Source of the DNA: Ehretia macrophylla
Taxonomy: Eukaryota > Streptophyta > Magnoliopsida > Boraginales > Ehretiaceae
DNA: 64,000 nucleotides
NCBI GenBank assembly: GCA_037974665.1
Contig: CM075766.1
Coordinates: 45,187,569 to 45,251,568 of the forward strand
Direction: 5' to 3'
Shown piece after piece: positions 47,401 to 59,505 of this stretch (positions within the stretch are counted from its first letter, which is position 1; the number at the start of each line of letters is the position of its first letter). Below the pieces are notes generated by a model. It had not been told where the DNA came from. It was given only the letters and a program-made list of their open reading frames with translations, and made no database searches. The position numbers and the translations under genes were made by a program.

Positions 47401-50400
47401 TTGGAGTCTCCTTGTGGCTGCTGTAGTCAATCAGATTTTATTCATCTATGAAACAATTTTTGGAAAGAGACATTAATTTTAAAGTCTCCAAAACTATGCC
47501 ATCAGACACAGAATCTAATAGAAAAAGAATATGATACAATTTCAAAAAACTTCGTATTATGAGGAAAACATATATAGCTCAAAAAAGCAGGTGCCTCAAA
47601 CATTTAAAATTCACTTGTGCATCCGAAAGCCAACTCTCATTTTGATTAGAAAAGTAATTTCTTTTCATGTAAACCCCTTGCTTCTGCAATGACAGTGAGA
47701 CTACACAGAGTTTTAGGAGAGGTGGCAATAAGTGGAGATAGAATGAGAAACAAGAGAAAGAAAAGATATATCATGACCCTGCCTTGAGCAATGGATGGAG
47801 GTGGCCACCTTCAGCTGGTTGACCTTTAGCACTGAAGTTATACTCTTTAAACTCCAACTCTTTCCAATCACCCCTTTAAAGGAATAGAGAATCAGTATAA
47901 GAATCAACAACCAATAAACCAATGACATATAATAATCTTGATTTAAAGTTGAAAGCACGATGTATGAATAAAGCACTTCTTAATACTTTATTTGCAATAT
48001 CAGCAATACATAATTCCAATATAAATAACATAGTGTTTACACAACTAAATTTAGATTCAAGCTTTTAACAATACATCAATGTTTAGATTAAACAACTAAA
48101 TTCAGATTCATGCCTTTAACAATAAATCAACAGTTAGATGTGCTATAGATATTAGATAGAAACTAAGAGATAAGGTTCCATAATTGCCTAAAGAAGTAAA
48201 ACTTTGAATGCATACCACATATGTTGCATACATACAATTAAAGAAATCAGATTTAAGAGAACATGACAGCAGCACATTCTACTAATTAAAGTTGCAAAAG
48301 TATATATATATATATCCCTTTTCTGATTAAGGTTCCTTGTAAAAAAAACATGACAAGCTTCCTAGTAAGGCATGCAAGGAAGCCTCCTAATGTGTAACCA
48401 ATGAAACCTTCTTATATGGCTTAAAAAAATTTGAGAACTCTCTAATATCAGCAAGCTGACCATTAGCGAAAGAACATTACTTCAGTGTAAGGCAGGCATA
48501 CAGTTTAGACTATAAGGAAACAATGGCAGTCTACCTCATCAACCAAGTGAAAGCATATAAGCATAGAGAACTGCTTGAAGGAGCTTATCATTGTCAAGAG
48601 TGATGAGTTCAGTTACTCAACTATAACCACTAAACTATATGAAGAGCTGGAAGTCTTCAGCATATTATTATTAGTCCTCAAGAAAATTATCAGTCATGAG
48701 GCACATAATGTCAACAAATGACATTATACTTTAACACTAACAACCCCGCAACCCACCACCCAGGAAAAAAAATCTCAGGTATTACAATATTAATAGCAGA
48801 CATAGTTCACGAGTCTAAGCATCCTAATTACCTTTGAAGATTCTCTCGTGTCAGATCGGTAGCTGCCTTTTTCCTTTTGGGAGCATAATTAGGACCTTTT
48901 CTTACTGAATAGCCTTTCCATACCCTACAACAGGAAGCAAACAGAGAGGCAATCCAGAGAGTAGATAGAACATGAGCTTATAAGTAACCATGTTGCCCAA
49001 TCTTATGTACTTTGACAAGTGTGAAATCTGTTAGAAGAACAATATAATGTCATAATATTGGTTTTGGAGGCAAAGAACTAATTACTGTGGAGTAATGAGC
49101 TTTCTTCTCTTAAGAGCATCGATATCCTCTGGCCCGACTGCCTGCAATTGTGATGCCACTTTAAACGTAAATAAGAACGACTAAAAAGTGCCATGATAAA
49201 GTTGCTTCGTGCATGTTGTATACAATGAAACCAAGGAAAGAACTTTATCCAAACCAAAACAGAGTGGCCTTTTTTCAAACATCATATATACACAGAGACA
49301 TGCATACATTAAAGCTTCAGTAAGGGACAAATCTCTCCTAGAGAAGCTTTAGCAATAGAAAAAGCTTATGCACGCATACCAAGCGCCTGTGCATATATCA
49401 CGTCTTTTAAAACTACACATATTTCTCCTATAACTTTTACTTCCAAAACTTACATTAAAGGCAGCACAGCGCCAGGGGGTTTGAAAAGGCAGTAATAACT
49501 AACAAGATAGATAAGGCCGCTATCATTTTTTGCACTACAAAAGCCTTATCCCAACAATCTCCAAGCCACATAAGTTTTGTTTCGAGATAGCCTTTGTTTC
49601 AAGTCCAATATCAGTCCATCCACAAACTATCAAGTATGTCGAATTATTCAAGCCACTACTCATCTTAGCACCAATGACTTCATAGCAAGTAGAATACTTC
49701 ATAAACCGGTCCATAGACCTTCATTGCCAAGACAGGCATATGAAGAGCAAGCAGAAAGCAAGGTTATACAAGTGCACTTAATTTATGCTTAGAAAATACT
49801 TCTCAAAAAAAAATTATGCTTGGAAAATCCAAAACCTTTTGCAATTTTATACACTAAACTTATGCAACAACATTTTCCAGTTTATTTTGAAGCATAATGA
49901 GTTAAACACAAAGATTTCTCATATATGAACTTTTTCTTCTCGTTGGAGCTTCCAATGCATTTTTTCAGCTAAAGCTGTTAAGTAGTATACAGATAATTAC
50001 CTCCCCGTTTTGAATCCGCAAAAGCAAATCTTTAACTTTGTCATCAACATGTTGAATCTGCACCCAGTACAACACAATTTAACCAGTAAGAAAGGCATTA
50101 GTGCGACTGCAGCAGTATATCTATTCAGCAGACAATGCATACGCCACTAGTTAAGAAGAAACAGAAGAGGAAAAGTAAATAAAAACCATGCTACAAGAGA
50201 ACAAGTACAGATTTCACCAAATAAGCGAAAATGGGATTTGAATAAAAATTTCAGATTTTCTATCAGCATCACCTTCCTTGACACTTGTGACTTGCCCATC
50301 TCTATCCATTTGTTCTTTATGGCCTGCTGGCAACCTATTTTGAATATTGCAGGGTCCAACTTTTTCTGCATCCGGAAATATTATTCATCACTATCCTCCA

Positions 50401-51671
50401 TAAATAAAACATCAAACAGACTACAAATTGTATGAACGTAAATTGCAACAGTTAAAAAGCATATACAGATACTAAAGAAGGTCTCGGAATTCATGTAGAA
50501 CCTAGTTTGCATTTGATAGCTTAAAATCTAAAACTAAAGTAAATACATTTAGACAAATAAAATGAGGTCCTACTATGAGCTCTGAATCAAATTCAAGAAA
50601 AAAGGATAAGACAATAATTTAAAACCTGCAATTCTTCACGTGTAATACCCTCTGGAGGTATAGCTGAGAAGAGCTGGACTTCAGGAGAACCTGCTGCAGT
50701 GTACGTTTTCCCTTCTTCAGTGAGCACCCATCTTTCTCGCTTAATATCCTGCACATTTGCATCAGCACTATTATTCACCAAAATCATATTCAAATATTTT
50801 TAGTAGACAATCACAGGCCTAGATACAGCAAGCCATTCACTGAATAAATAATCATAGCCAAATAATTTTTCCTTAAATAGAAACCCTGGACGCTAACAAC
50901 CTTAAATGGGGAATCAAAGAAAATATATTGTTGAGACACTCTAACGGCCTTAAATTTGTCTGATATTGAAGCAAAAAATCAACAACAGTAACAATCATTG
51001 ACAATAATGAATTAATTAAACTGTTCCGAAAGGGCAAAATTTGGCTAACACTTTAACACAGTTGGACATTGCAATGTTTGACCAAATTAAAAAAGTAAAT
51101 GTACATACTATTTGAAAAAATAGCAGAGTAAATGCAAAACATCTCTGTGTGTTTCTCTGAAATTGAACCATAGTCTATGTACCACAATAATCTAATAACA
51201 ATTGATAAGAATGTGGGTCAGTGCCCCTACATCCAATAACAGCAAGAGTTTTTTTGGCACATTCTTATAAATCACAGTGTTATTAGCTCATTACAGAAAC
51301 GTATGTTTAACGCGCAACCTCGGCAAAACTATGTGTTTTTTAAGTTTACCAAATTTCAGTTATTAGAACTTCACCGTTATCAATAAACTATTTTTGAAAC
51401 AGTGATGCAAAATCAGGTGCGTAAACTAAATTGAATTATACATCTGTAAAATTAAAAAGTAAATTAATTACATCGCAATTGGAAAAATCGATGCATTTCT
51501 AATTAAGAGATTCATATAGAGGACCTGAGCTTCGACGAGTCTGAAACCGTTGAGACTTTTGATGATGTTGACGATCTCATCGTGGCTTAAGCCTTTTTCA
51601 TCGGCGAACTTGCCTGAATCTGATATTTCTTCGTTCTTTTCGAGGAATCCTAGGACGGCATCTTCCGCCAT
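44427..51671 (-). CDS. phenylalanine--tRNA ligase alpha subunit, cytosolic
   Basis: Class II synthetase alpha chain; with beta it charges tRNA-Phe in the cytosol. Eighteen exons read leftward: 51671-51525, 50748-50626, 50365-50273, 50057-50001, 49141-49086, 48924-48832, 47873-47783, 47320-47283, 47138-47100, 46872-46796, 46719-46635, 46562-46466, 45711-45615, 45326-45255, 45002-44936, 44861-44736, 44630-44576 and 44477-44427. They sum to 487 residues, the length of eukaryotic PheRS alpha. The N-terminal third is the winged-helix tRNA/DNA-binding-like region. The catalytic domain starts near [19 protein letters not shown], with [16 protein letters not shown], motif 2 in [18 protein letters not shown] and motif 3 in [15 protein letters not shown]. 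Intron 7 has a GC donor. The plant homologue recalled is At4g39280. Confidence 0.95.
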
Positions 51672-51707
51672 TTTAGTGTTATGTTTGTGTGTTTTTGCTT
51701 TCTCTGT

Positions 51708-51717
51708 CTAGGGTTTT
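51708..51717 (-). promoter_or_regulatory. telo-box in PheRS alpha leader
   Basis: CTAGGGTTTT on the plus strand is AAAACCCTAG on the gene strand, about 40 bp before the ATG. The telo-box AAACCCTA is common in leaders and promoters of plant translation genes. Confidence 0.6.
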
Positions 51718-51849
51718 GGTGGTGGTTAGTGTTGTGTGTGAGCTCGCCGCCGCTGTCAAAGAGTGTGACTCACACCTTAGCAGGGGAGTCAACGAGTGAC
51801 GGAGACTTAACGTGTCGCTAGTACTGTGGATGGCGTTTATAAACAGAAT

Positions 51850-53012
51850 GTTTTATTACGGAGTTAACGGCGATATAAATTATTGAGTAAAATTCAGTAA
51901 ATAACAATAGTAACACTAAACTATTTATAAAATGACATTTTGACACTCGATTCTTCTTCATTTTGTAATTTTTGGTACTTTGGGCTTTCAATGGGTACTT
52001 TATTTTTTACTCAAAAATTAACAATAAAATATTTGAGTTTCTTACCATCATTTAAAAAAAAAATTGATGATTGGACTAATGCAATACTTATTATTATTTT
52101 TTATTATTTGAATAGAGGCTTAGCCAATACATTAGCCGAATCGGACAGATAAAAAAATACATCACGATATATACTTTATTTAAAACATATAGAACTCCGA
52201 AGCACAAAATAAAACATAAGAGCCAAAAAATTCATTTTGTGTAAATTCAAGGGAATAGTATTAACCAAATAAAAAGAGAAGCAACATAAATGGATTAGTG
52301 ATCTTCTAATTTTGTCATAATATTGAATTTCTATAATCCACTTTGTTTTTCTGTTTAATATACTTGTTTACTAATTAGTATTTTGGTTTTTAAATTTAGG
52401 ATTTGTATATTTATTCGTAATGACTACAATATTTCACAGGGATATGTTGCGTTAAACAAAAGTAAGATAAGAGAAGTTCAAAAGTCTAGAGTGTTGCAAG
52501 AACTTTTCATTCTTTAATTTTATTTCGTTGTTATATTCTCGACATGTATAATTGATTATGAATTGAGGAAATTCTCTTTTGTCTCTCCTATTAAATAGTC
52601 TATTCGATAATCTTATTAAACTTTACGATTGTCGTGAATAAAAGCATGTGAAGTTGATTGGTCATTATTCATTGTTTGAACAAAAGAAAGATCAACAAAA
52701 TTTGCCAATAGCTATTAGCACTGTACTAACAATAATCATCTAATCATTTTAAAGTTTTTTTTTTTTGTTTTTTTGAGAGAGAGGCCTATTATTTTATATC
52801 ACTTAAAATACTATACACGATAATTGATCTTAAAATTTATCGTACTTAAAACAATAACCATACCACTAGACCAAACGGCCAGTGGCATAGTTTAAGTTCT
52901 TTGACCTAATATCAACTCAATCTATTTATCTAATTATATCTAGTATCCAATTTGAATAAATTGTATCTCAATAATGCATTACATTTTTAAGGGATTACAT
53001 CGACTTCTTTAG
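51850..53012. other. gene-free intergenic DNA
   Basis: AT-rich with no supported gene. Lies between the PheRS promoter and the second (AAT)n-centred repeat. Confidence 0.65.
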
Positions 53013-53985
53013 ATAGCGATTGGTATAGTGAAATAGTATTAGGAATGAAATGACATTCCCAACTCAATTCCAATTCTCATGCTTGGTATGAATGAATTAA
53101 CCTGAGAATCTCATTCTCAATATAATCTCATTCTTGCGTGCAAGGGATTTGTTATTCAAGAACAAACACATGAGATTAGTCCATTGACCCCATTCTCATG
53201 TGCTTTGGAATTTACTTATTTCTAAATTGACTAACATACCCCCATAAAAACATAAATTTTACATATAATTTATTTTGTAATAATAATAATAATAACAATT
53301 ATAATAAAAATAAAAATAGAAATAAAAGAATGATAATAATAATAAATAAAAAGTAAAAATAAAATAATAATAATTATTATTATTATCATTATTATAAAAA
53401 TAATTAAATAAAATAAAAAACAAATTATTATTATAACAAAATAATAAATAAATAAAAATAATAAGTTAATGATAAAAAAAATAAAGCAACAACAATAACA
53501 ATAATAATAATAATAATAAAAAAACAAAAAATAATAATAACATAATTATAGTAATAATAATAACAAAAATAATAATAAAATAAAAAAAAAAATAAATAAC
53601 AATAATGAAAAATAAAAAAATAATAATAATAATAATAAATAATAATAACAATATAATAATAATAATAATAATGATAATAATTGTTATTATTTATTTGTTT
53701 ATTATTATTGTTATTATTTATTATGTTTATGGTTATGCTCCTATTTATTTTGATTTTAGTACTATAATAATAAAATGGCAACTCTATCATATTATACAAG
53801 TCATTTTCATTTCTACTTTTATATACTGACGACCAAATATGTGTTTCGAATCAATATATTCATTTCTATTATCATTCTTATAACATACCAAGCATGTTAT
53901 TCTCAAGTTCATTCAATTCTCAGTTCTATTTCATTCATTAGCTCATACAATTCATGTCCAAATTAATTCAAATGCACCAATCACT
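53013..53985. mobile_element. (AAT)n-centred repeat, copy B, with terminal inverted repeats
   Basis: Left end TTTAGATAGCGATTGGTA (53013) and the inverted right end TTTAGGTAGTGATTGGTG (to about 53989) form imperfect terminal inverted repeats. The arms also share CATGCTTGGTATG (53078-53091) with its inverse near 53885-53898. The core is (AAT)n on the plus strand changing to (ATT)n near 53690. Arms match copy A (20860-21993). No transposase. Possibly flanked by TA, but I could not fix a target duplication. Confidence 0.7.
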
Positions 53986-54038
53986 ACCTAAACATTGAGT
54001 CAATTTAGGTAATTGGCAATACATATTATCATTATAAC

Positions 54039-54041
<3 letters not shown>

Positions 54042-54076
<35 letters not shown>
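54042..54076. repeat. (AT)n microsatellite
   Basis: About 17 uninterrupted AT units. Confidence 0.9.
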
Positions 54077-54079
<3 letters not shown>

Positions 54080-54604
54080 CAGTATGTACAAAGATTAAAG
54101 TTAAAAATGGATTCGATGACAATAAATATTTAAAAATAGTAGATAAAATATGTATATGGATAGACAGTGAAATCGATTATAGATTAGTTTTTATAGATAA
54201 TTAATAAAAAGCCTTTTGAATTTCTATGGCATGTTATGATTTGCGATTTTTGTATTTCTTTACTGCCCTATTTTTACCAATTATATTTGAAAATGATTTA
54301 AAACTTTGTTGGTATAAAAATTTAAGGAAATATAAAAAAATTATGGAAAGATAGTACTTAGGGGAAGTTAGTACAATTGATCTCTTTAAGAAAAATTTTG
54401 TTGCAATTCAAAGGAAAGTTTGACAAGTTAAATATCTTATATGATAATATATAGGGGGGAAAATATTTGAAGAGAAAATATTTTTCACAAACAAATTATT
54501 TTATGACAAACAAATGGAGCCTTAATAAACGTTACAAGTAAGTTTAACAATTATAATGTATCTATTTTTTTTTTTTTGGTTTACATTAATTAATTATAAT
54601 TGTA

Positions 54605-55091
54605 CAATAAAATCTATTTAAATTAATACTCGATAAATTAATAATATATTTAAAATAATAAAAATGTTCAGTCCCGACTTGGGACCCGTGTAAAATTTTA
54701 ATAATTTCGATAAAATTATAAGATAATACATTTAAAATATTTTATTTGTATTTAATTTATCCAAATATTTCTTAAATTAATAATCAGGTAAAAATTACAA
54801 AATAAATTGACAATGAGATCAAATAAGCTTGTTCTAATCCTAATATTGATACGAGATTAGAAAAACTTGTTATAATCCTACTGAATTAGATTCTTATCTT
54901 TTATTTTTATTAAATTTTTTTATTTATCTTTTTAAATTAACCTGAAAAAATAAGTCACATTTTAAAAAAGACACTACAGATATAATATATTTATTATTAA
55001 TGCAAAAAAACTAAAAATATATTGATAAATTAATATATCGCTAAATTAATAAAATTTAGTAATCCAACACTATTAATTTAAAGAGTTGATG
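54605..55091. mobile_element. Emigrant/Lemi1-like non-autonomous element, copy 2
   Basis: 487 bp flanked by TA (54603-54604 and 55092-55093). Starts CAATAAAATCTATTTAAATT, then AATACTCGATAAATTAATAA, the familiar Emigrant-like terminal sequence. The CAGTCCCGACTTGGGACC stretch and much of the body match copy 1 (16115-16759) in inverted orientation. Its right end lies 117 bp before the NFD6-like ATG. Confidence 0.82.
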
Positions 55092-55168
55092 TATTAACAA
55101 TTCACAATTATGTCGTCCAACGACAGCGTTTCCGTGAATAGTAGTCAACAGAGCAAATGACATTGTTG

Positions 55169-55176
55169 TAGGGTTT
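55169..55176 (+). promoter_or_regulatory. telo-box upstream of NFD6-like gene
   Basis: TAGGGTTT (AAACCCTA on the other strand) 33 bp before the start codon, in the probable leader. Confidence 0.5.
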
Positions 55177-55208
55177 AACGAACCTCCAAACCTCCTTATC
55201 GAGACAAA

Positions 55209-56471
55209 ATGGCATCAGCTGTGATGGCCAGAGCGAGGTCACTCGCTGCTCGACCCAGCGTGCTACCCAAATCACTAGCCCCCAAAGCCACCCCTACCTA
55301 TCCGAGAGCCATACTTCCTGCTGCTTCAAGGTACATACACAATTATTGTACTCAATTTCACTGCTTAGATCTACATCCTGCAATATCTCGTATTTTGTCG
55401 AATTTACACGTTACCAAGCAATACTGTAGTAATCTTATAACCATAAGAGTGTGATAACGAACCTGCAACTGTTGCAAAACAAGACCGCGTTATTGTATTT
55501 TTATTAGATTGTTAGATAACACGTGTCTAATTTGTAGCTCCGACAACATACGCAACACGACTAGATTTTTTGGACTTTAGCTCAAAAAATTTAATGTATG
55601 AATCTATTTCGTGGTAGGGTTTCTTTGGTATTGGGAAGCATGGAATCAACGATGCCACTTCACAGCGCCATTGCTTCAGCTCGTCTTCGGTCCAGTTTAG
55701 CCGTTGATTCGACTTGCTGGAGTTGGCTCTCCCAAGGTTCATCTTTGTCTTATTTATTTATTTTTTTCGAATTTTAAAATTAATGCTAATTGTTTTCTTT
55801 TGCATGAATGTGTGTGTATTGGTATCGATTTAGATCTGTGTATCCAAAAATTTGAAGAGATAGTTAAAAATGTTATGAATTTTAGGTAATTGGAAAGACA
55901 TTTTAGTGTAATAGTTCTTAGGAATATTAAAGAGGATTTATAAGCTGCTGGCGTCAAACATTGCCTTAGATATAGCTGCATAGAGGAAGAGGATTCATGT
56001 ACTGGACCCGGTTTAGTCTGAGGTAAGACTTTCTCCTGTCAAATAAAATATGGCGATCGTTGAAGTCGAACTAAATCCCGATGTAATTTAAATATGCAAT
56101 AATTGACAGTCTGATAACAATTGCACGCTTTCATCCTATGAAAAGCAAAACCGTTAAGTAACATTTGGTTAAAAGAATGACAGTCTGATAGCAATTACTG
56201 CAAAGGAATATCATTTGTTCAGCGTGTTTGTGTGTAGTTGATTCTGTAATTAACAGTTGACGATAAATGATTGAGAAGTCCATTATGAAATACTTTTCCG
56301 ATGGTAAAAATGGATAGAAGAAAGAGCAATGCAATATATGCTTAGACCATATCTTGTCTATCACCATATGATCTCATAGACTGTAATGTTATGCCACTTA
56401 TGGTCCCCTTTTAACTTGTGTTCTGACCAATTTTTTTACTTCCTGACATAGGACTTGCAATACCGTTGTGA
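55209..56471 (+). CDS. NFD6: NUCLEAR FUSION DEFECTIVE 6-like small mitochondrial protein
   Basis: Small plant-specific protein family, mitochondrial in Arabidopsis and linked to polar nuclear fusion. The precise biochemical role is not known. Exons 55209-55330 and 55618-55736 are well supported: an Ala/Arg/Ser-rich presequence, then the family signature MESTMPLHSAIASARLRSSL and CWSWLSQ. The third exon is less certain. With 56452-56471 the protein ends QGLAIPL and has 86 residues. With an alternative exon at 55984-56021 it ends in a different ~12-residue tail. Reading through the exon 2 donor would give a third tail. The family is known for such variable C termini. Start chosen at the first ATG. 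Confidence 0.75.
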
Positions 56472-58435
56472 CAAGGGTTCGCAGGGTATGTACAAGATAA
56501 TAACTGCATTAAGTTTTCTTGATTTTCTTGACCTGTATCACTTCGAGCTTTTTTGAGTTCAGATCTTATGAATTTTTGCTAAACCTCACTCACTTGTCAG
56601 TGAATGATGTTCGTTCTTCTTGTAATCAATTTTAAATACTTGATGCAAATAAGTTTTGTTTTTGGTTAAGTTTGGAAATTTATTTTGATGAACTAAAAAA
56701 GTTAGAAGTGACCCCTGCCTTCTTGGTTTTCCTTTTAGTTATTTTGGATGTCTGAAACAACCGGACCTTCTCTGTGATTGGTTGGTAAATATGCAGTCTA
56801 AGAGCTCAGTGGATGTTGGTAAATATGCAATTTAAGAGATTATATCTTACTATGATGTTTAAATTCCGAAGGATAATGTCCAATCCTCCATACACATGGC
56901 TCCATTTGGGTTTCTGATAGAATCTGACTCTCCAATGATCAATCCTAATAGCTCGGATCTAAAGTAACAATGATTTTCTGGGATTTCGTATGCTTGATAT
57001 AAATCCTGCTTCCTGCATAAACTCTTCAATGAGGTGCTTTCCTGCGGAAATTCTTCCAGATAAATACCTTCTATTCCATTAGTGGACTGGGGTGCAATAC
57101 AGGCTATCGCCATCTTTCTTTGTTCTTCAAGATGTTCGGGCATCTTTCTTCATCTAAATCCATGCTTGTCAAAACCAATTATAAGTTTAATTGTCATGTG
57201 GTAAGGGAATAATGGTAACTAGATAACCATCCTGCATAGGAAGTAGCAAGGAAATCTCATAAACTCTTGTAGATGAATACAAATTATTGTTATTCAAATT
57301 AAAAGAAGATCATGCCTGCTTAGTCTAGACATTCTCTGTCGTCATCAGGTCATCTTCTATATCTCATGGTCTCCCTTATCTGATTTATTGAATGAGCTCT
57401 CGTCCTTGCCATTCGCTTTCTTGATCACCATTTAGTTTTCCTCAATGCTTTTAACAGAATTTCCTCGGACTGATTTTACCTTCATTCTCTATCTTTCTTG
57501 CGCATGCCTGACTTTGCAGTTCCTCGGTGATAAAGGCTGCAGTTATTAGTCTTGCATTTGAGCTGGTTCTCCACTATCAGCTTCGTATATCCTTTGCGCT
57601 CATGGCCATAGTCTGCTGAAAATGTTCATCACTCACTAACATGATACATCAGTGATGGACTCAATTTATCTTTAACTTTATTACCATGACAATTTATGTT
57701 AGGAGACCCGTTAATTTGTTTGGTATATTAGATTGAGGCGGAAATCGTCTACTCGATTCTCGTGTGGTTTATGAACCCATTGAGATGATTCAAGAATTCG
57801 CTGGAAGTTGTTTTCCTCTAAAATTGACAAGGGGGGAAACAAAGGTAAAAAGATAATGAATTATGTAACCCTTTAACTTTTTCTCTTAATCAAACTCATC
57901 TAGTAGGACAAGACTCATTTGGTTTATAGAGGATCTCAAGAGAGTGTTTGGCTTAACTTAAGAAAAGGCGTTTGTGGCCACCGTTTATAAGCTGTAGTGC
58001 TAGTAAGTACCAATTGCGTCTTTGTATATCTTGCTTATGATGGCTTAATAGAAAAAAGTGAATAGTTTTTTAACTGACTTATAATTTAAGATCCACGACC
58101 TTTAGTTCTACTAACCCATGTTAGTGAACAGTCAGAACTATGGTGGTTATTTTTTTTTTGTCTTTTCAATGACAAGAAACACCCCCTGAAAGCCCTTCTG
58201 GCTAGAACTAGGGTCCATATCTAAATTTATATACTATTGCGCAGAAAAAATATAGTTTAATTTAATTAGGCACAATATTTTTAAAAAGGTCTTGCTCAAG
58301 CTTGACTCAATGCATGAGACTAGGGGGTTAATCATATATATAGACTTATTTCTCAGTTTCGGCTTAATAGATAAGCAAGTGAAGACATTTAATCACGCTT
58401 TGCCCGTATCAAAATACGTACCCAATTCAGTACCC
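56472..58435. other. intergenic region downstream of NFD6-like gene
   Basis: About 2 kb. The first part may be the NFD6-like 3' UTR. A 94-codon open stretch on the minus strand (56859-57143) is of ordinary composition but I do not recognise it, and it has no neighbouring exons that I could join to it. Confidence 0.5.
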
Positions 58436-58443
58436 AATTGAAT

Positions 58444-58638
58444 TAGAGATGGTAACGGATACTCGCTGTATTTGAAATTGATGGATAATCGTCCGATAAA
58501 AAATTAATAACCAAAATTGATGGGAAAACTGTTAGGTTTTGAATTTTATAAAGCAAAATCGATGGATAAACCAATAGGTTTTGATTTTTGATATTAAAAA
58601 AAATCAAAAATTAAAACCTGATTAATAATTTATTATTT

Positions 58639-58696
<58 letters not shown>

Positions 58697-59505
58697 ATAA
58701 ATTTGATGGTATGTTAGTAAATTCGTATTTATTTAATAAAAAAAGCTGATATATTTGAAGGTATGTTAGTAAATTCGTATTTATTTAATAAAAAAAGCTG
58801 CTTGTTTTGTTTGTTGGTTACAACTCACTCTTTCACTTAACTCCATTTCACTATCTCAATTCCCTACTTCTCCCGACCTCATCGACTCCTGCTTCCCTTC
58901 CCCTATCCTGTCAACCTCACTCTGCTTTTCTCTCCGATGATTTTCGCCACAAGATAATCAAGAAGTATGCTATGCAGTCAGTTAGAGTTATTTTTTAATT
59001 CTTTTTTATTTGGTGAATAAATCAATGAATTTATCTTAGTTTTATTTAATTAGTTGCTTTTTAGAATACTAGTAAAATACTAGATTTTAAAGCAAGGGTT
59101 TTAAATCAGTGATTTTATCTTAGTTCTCATTTATCAGTGTAATGTAGTTTAGTTGTTTTGCAATCTAAGATATGGATTTTGCAAGTAATATATGTGGTGT
59201 TTGAGGTTTTATCTTAGTTCTCATTTATCAGTATATATCTTTCTTTAATTTTATTATTTAATATGTATAGATTGTGATTTATTATTTTTTTACTTTTAAA
59301 TTAATATTTTTTTCATAAATTTGGACTTTCTTTCTATTTAAATTGATTTTGTTTAAATATCGGTTTCGGTTTCAGCTATCTGCGAGTTTTTAAAAACTCG
59401 TCGGTTACAGTTTTGGATATGAATTTTTTAAACCCGTCGGTTTCAGTTTGCTAAACGGTTTCGGTTTTGTCAAAAACTGCAGATAACTGACCCGTTGCCA
59501 TCCTA
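58444..59505. mobile_element. hAT-like non-autonomous element
   Basis: Starts TAGAGATGGTAACGGATAC and ends ...TGACCCGTTGCCATCCTA, inverted termini of the common plant hAT form (TAGxGxTGGCAACGGG). Flanked by AATTGAAT (58436-58443) and AATTCAAT (59506-59513), an 8-bp target duplication with one mismatch. Inside are an (AT)n microsatellite (about 58639-58690), an exact 41-bp direct repeat (58708-58748 and 58760-58800) and a C/T-rich stretch (58800-58990). No transposase frame. Confidence 0.8.
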
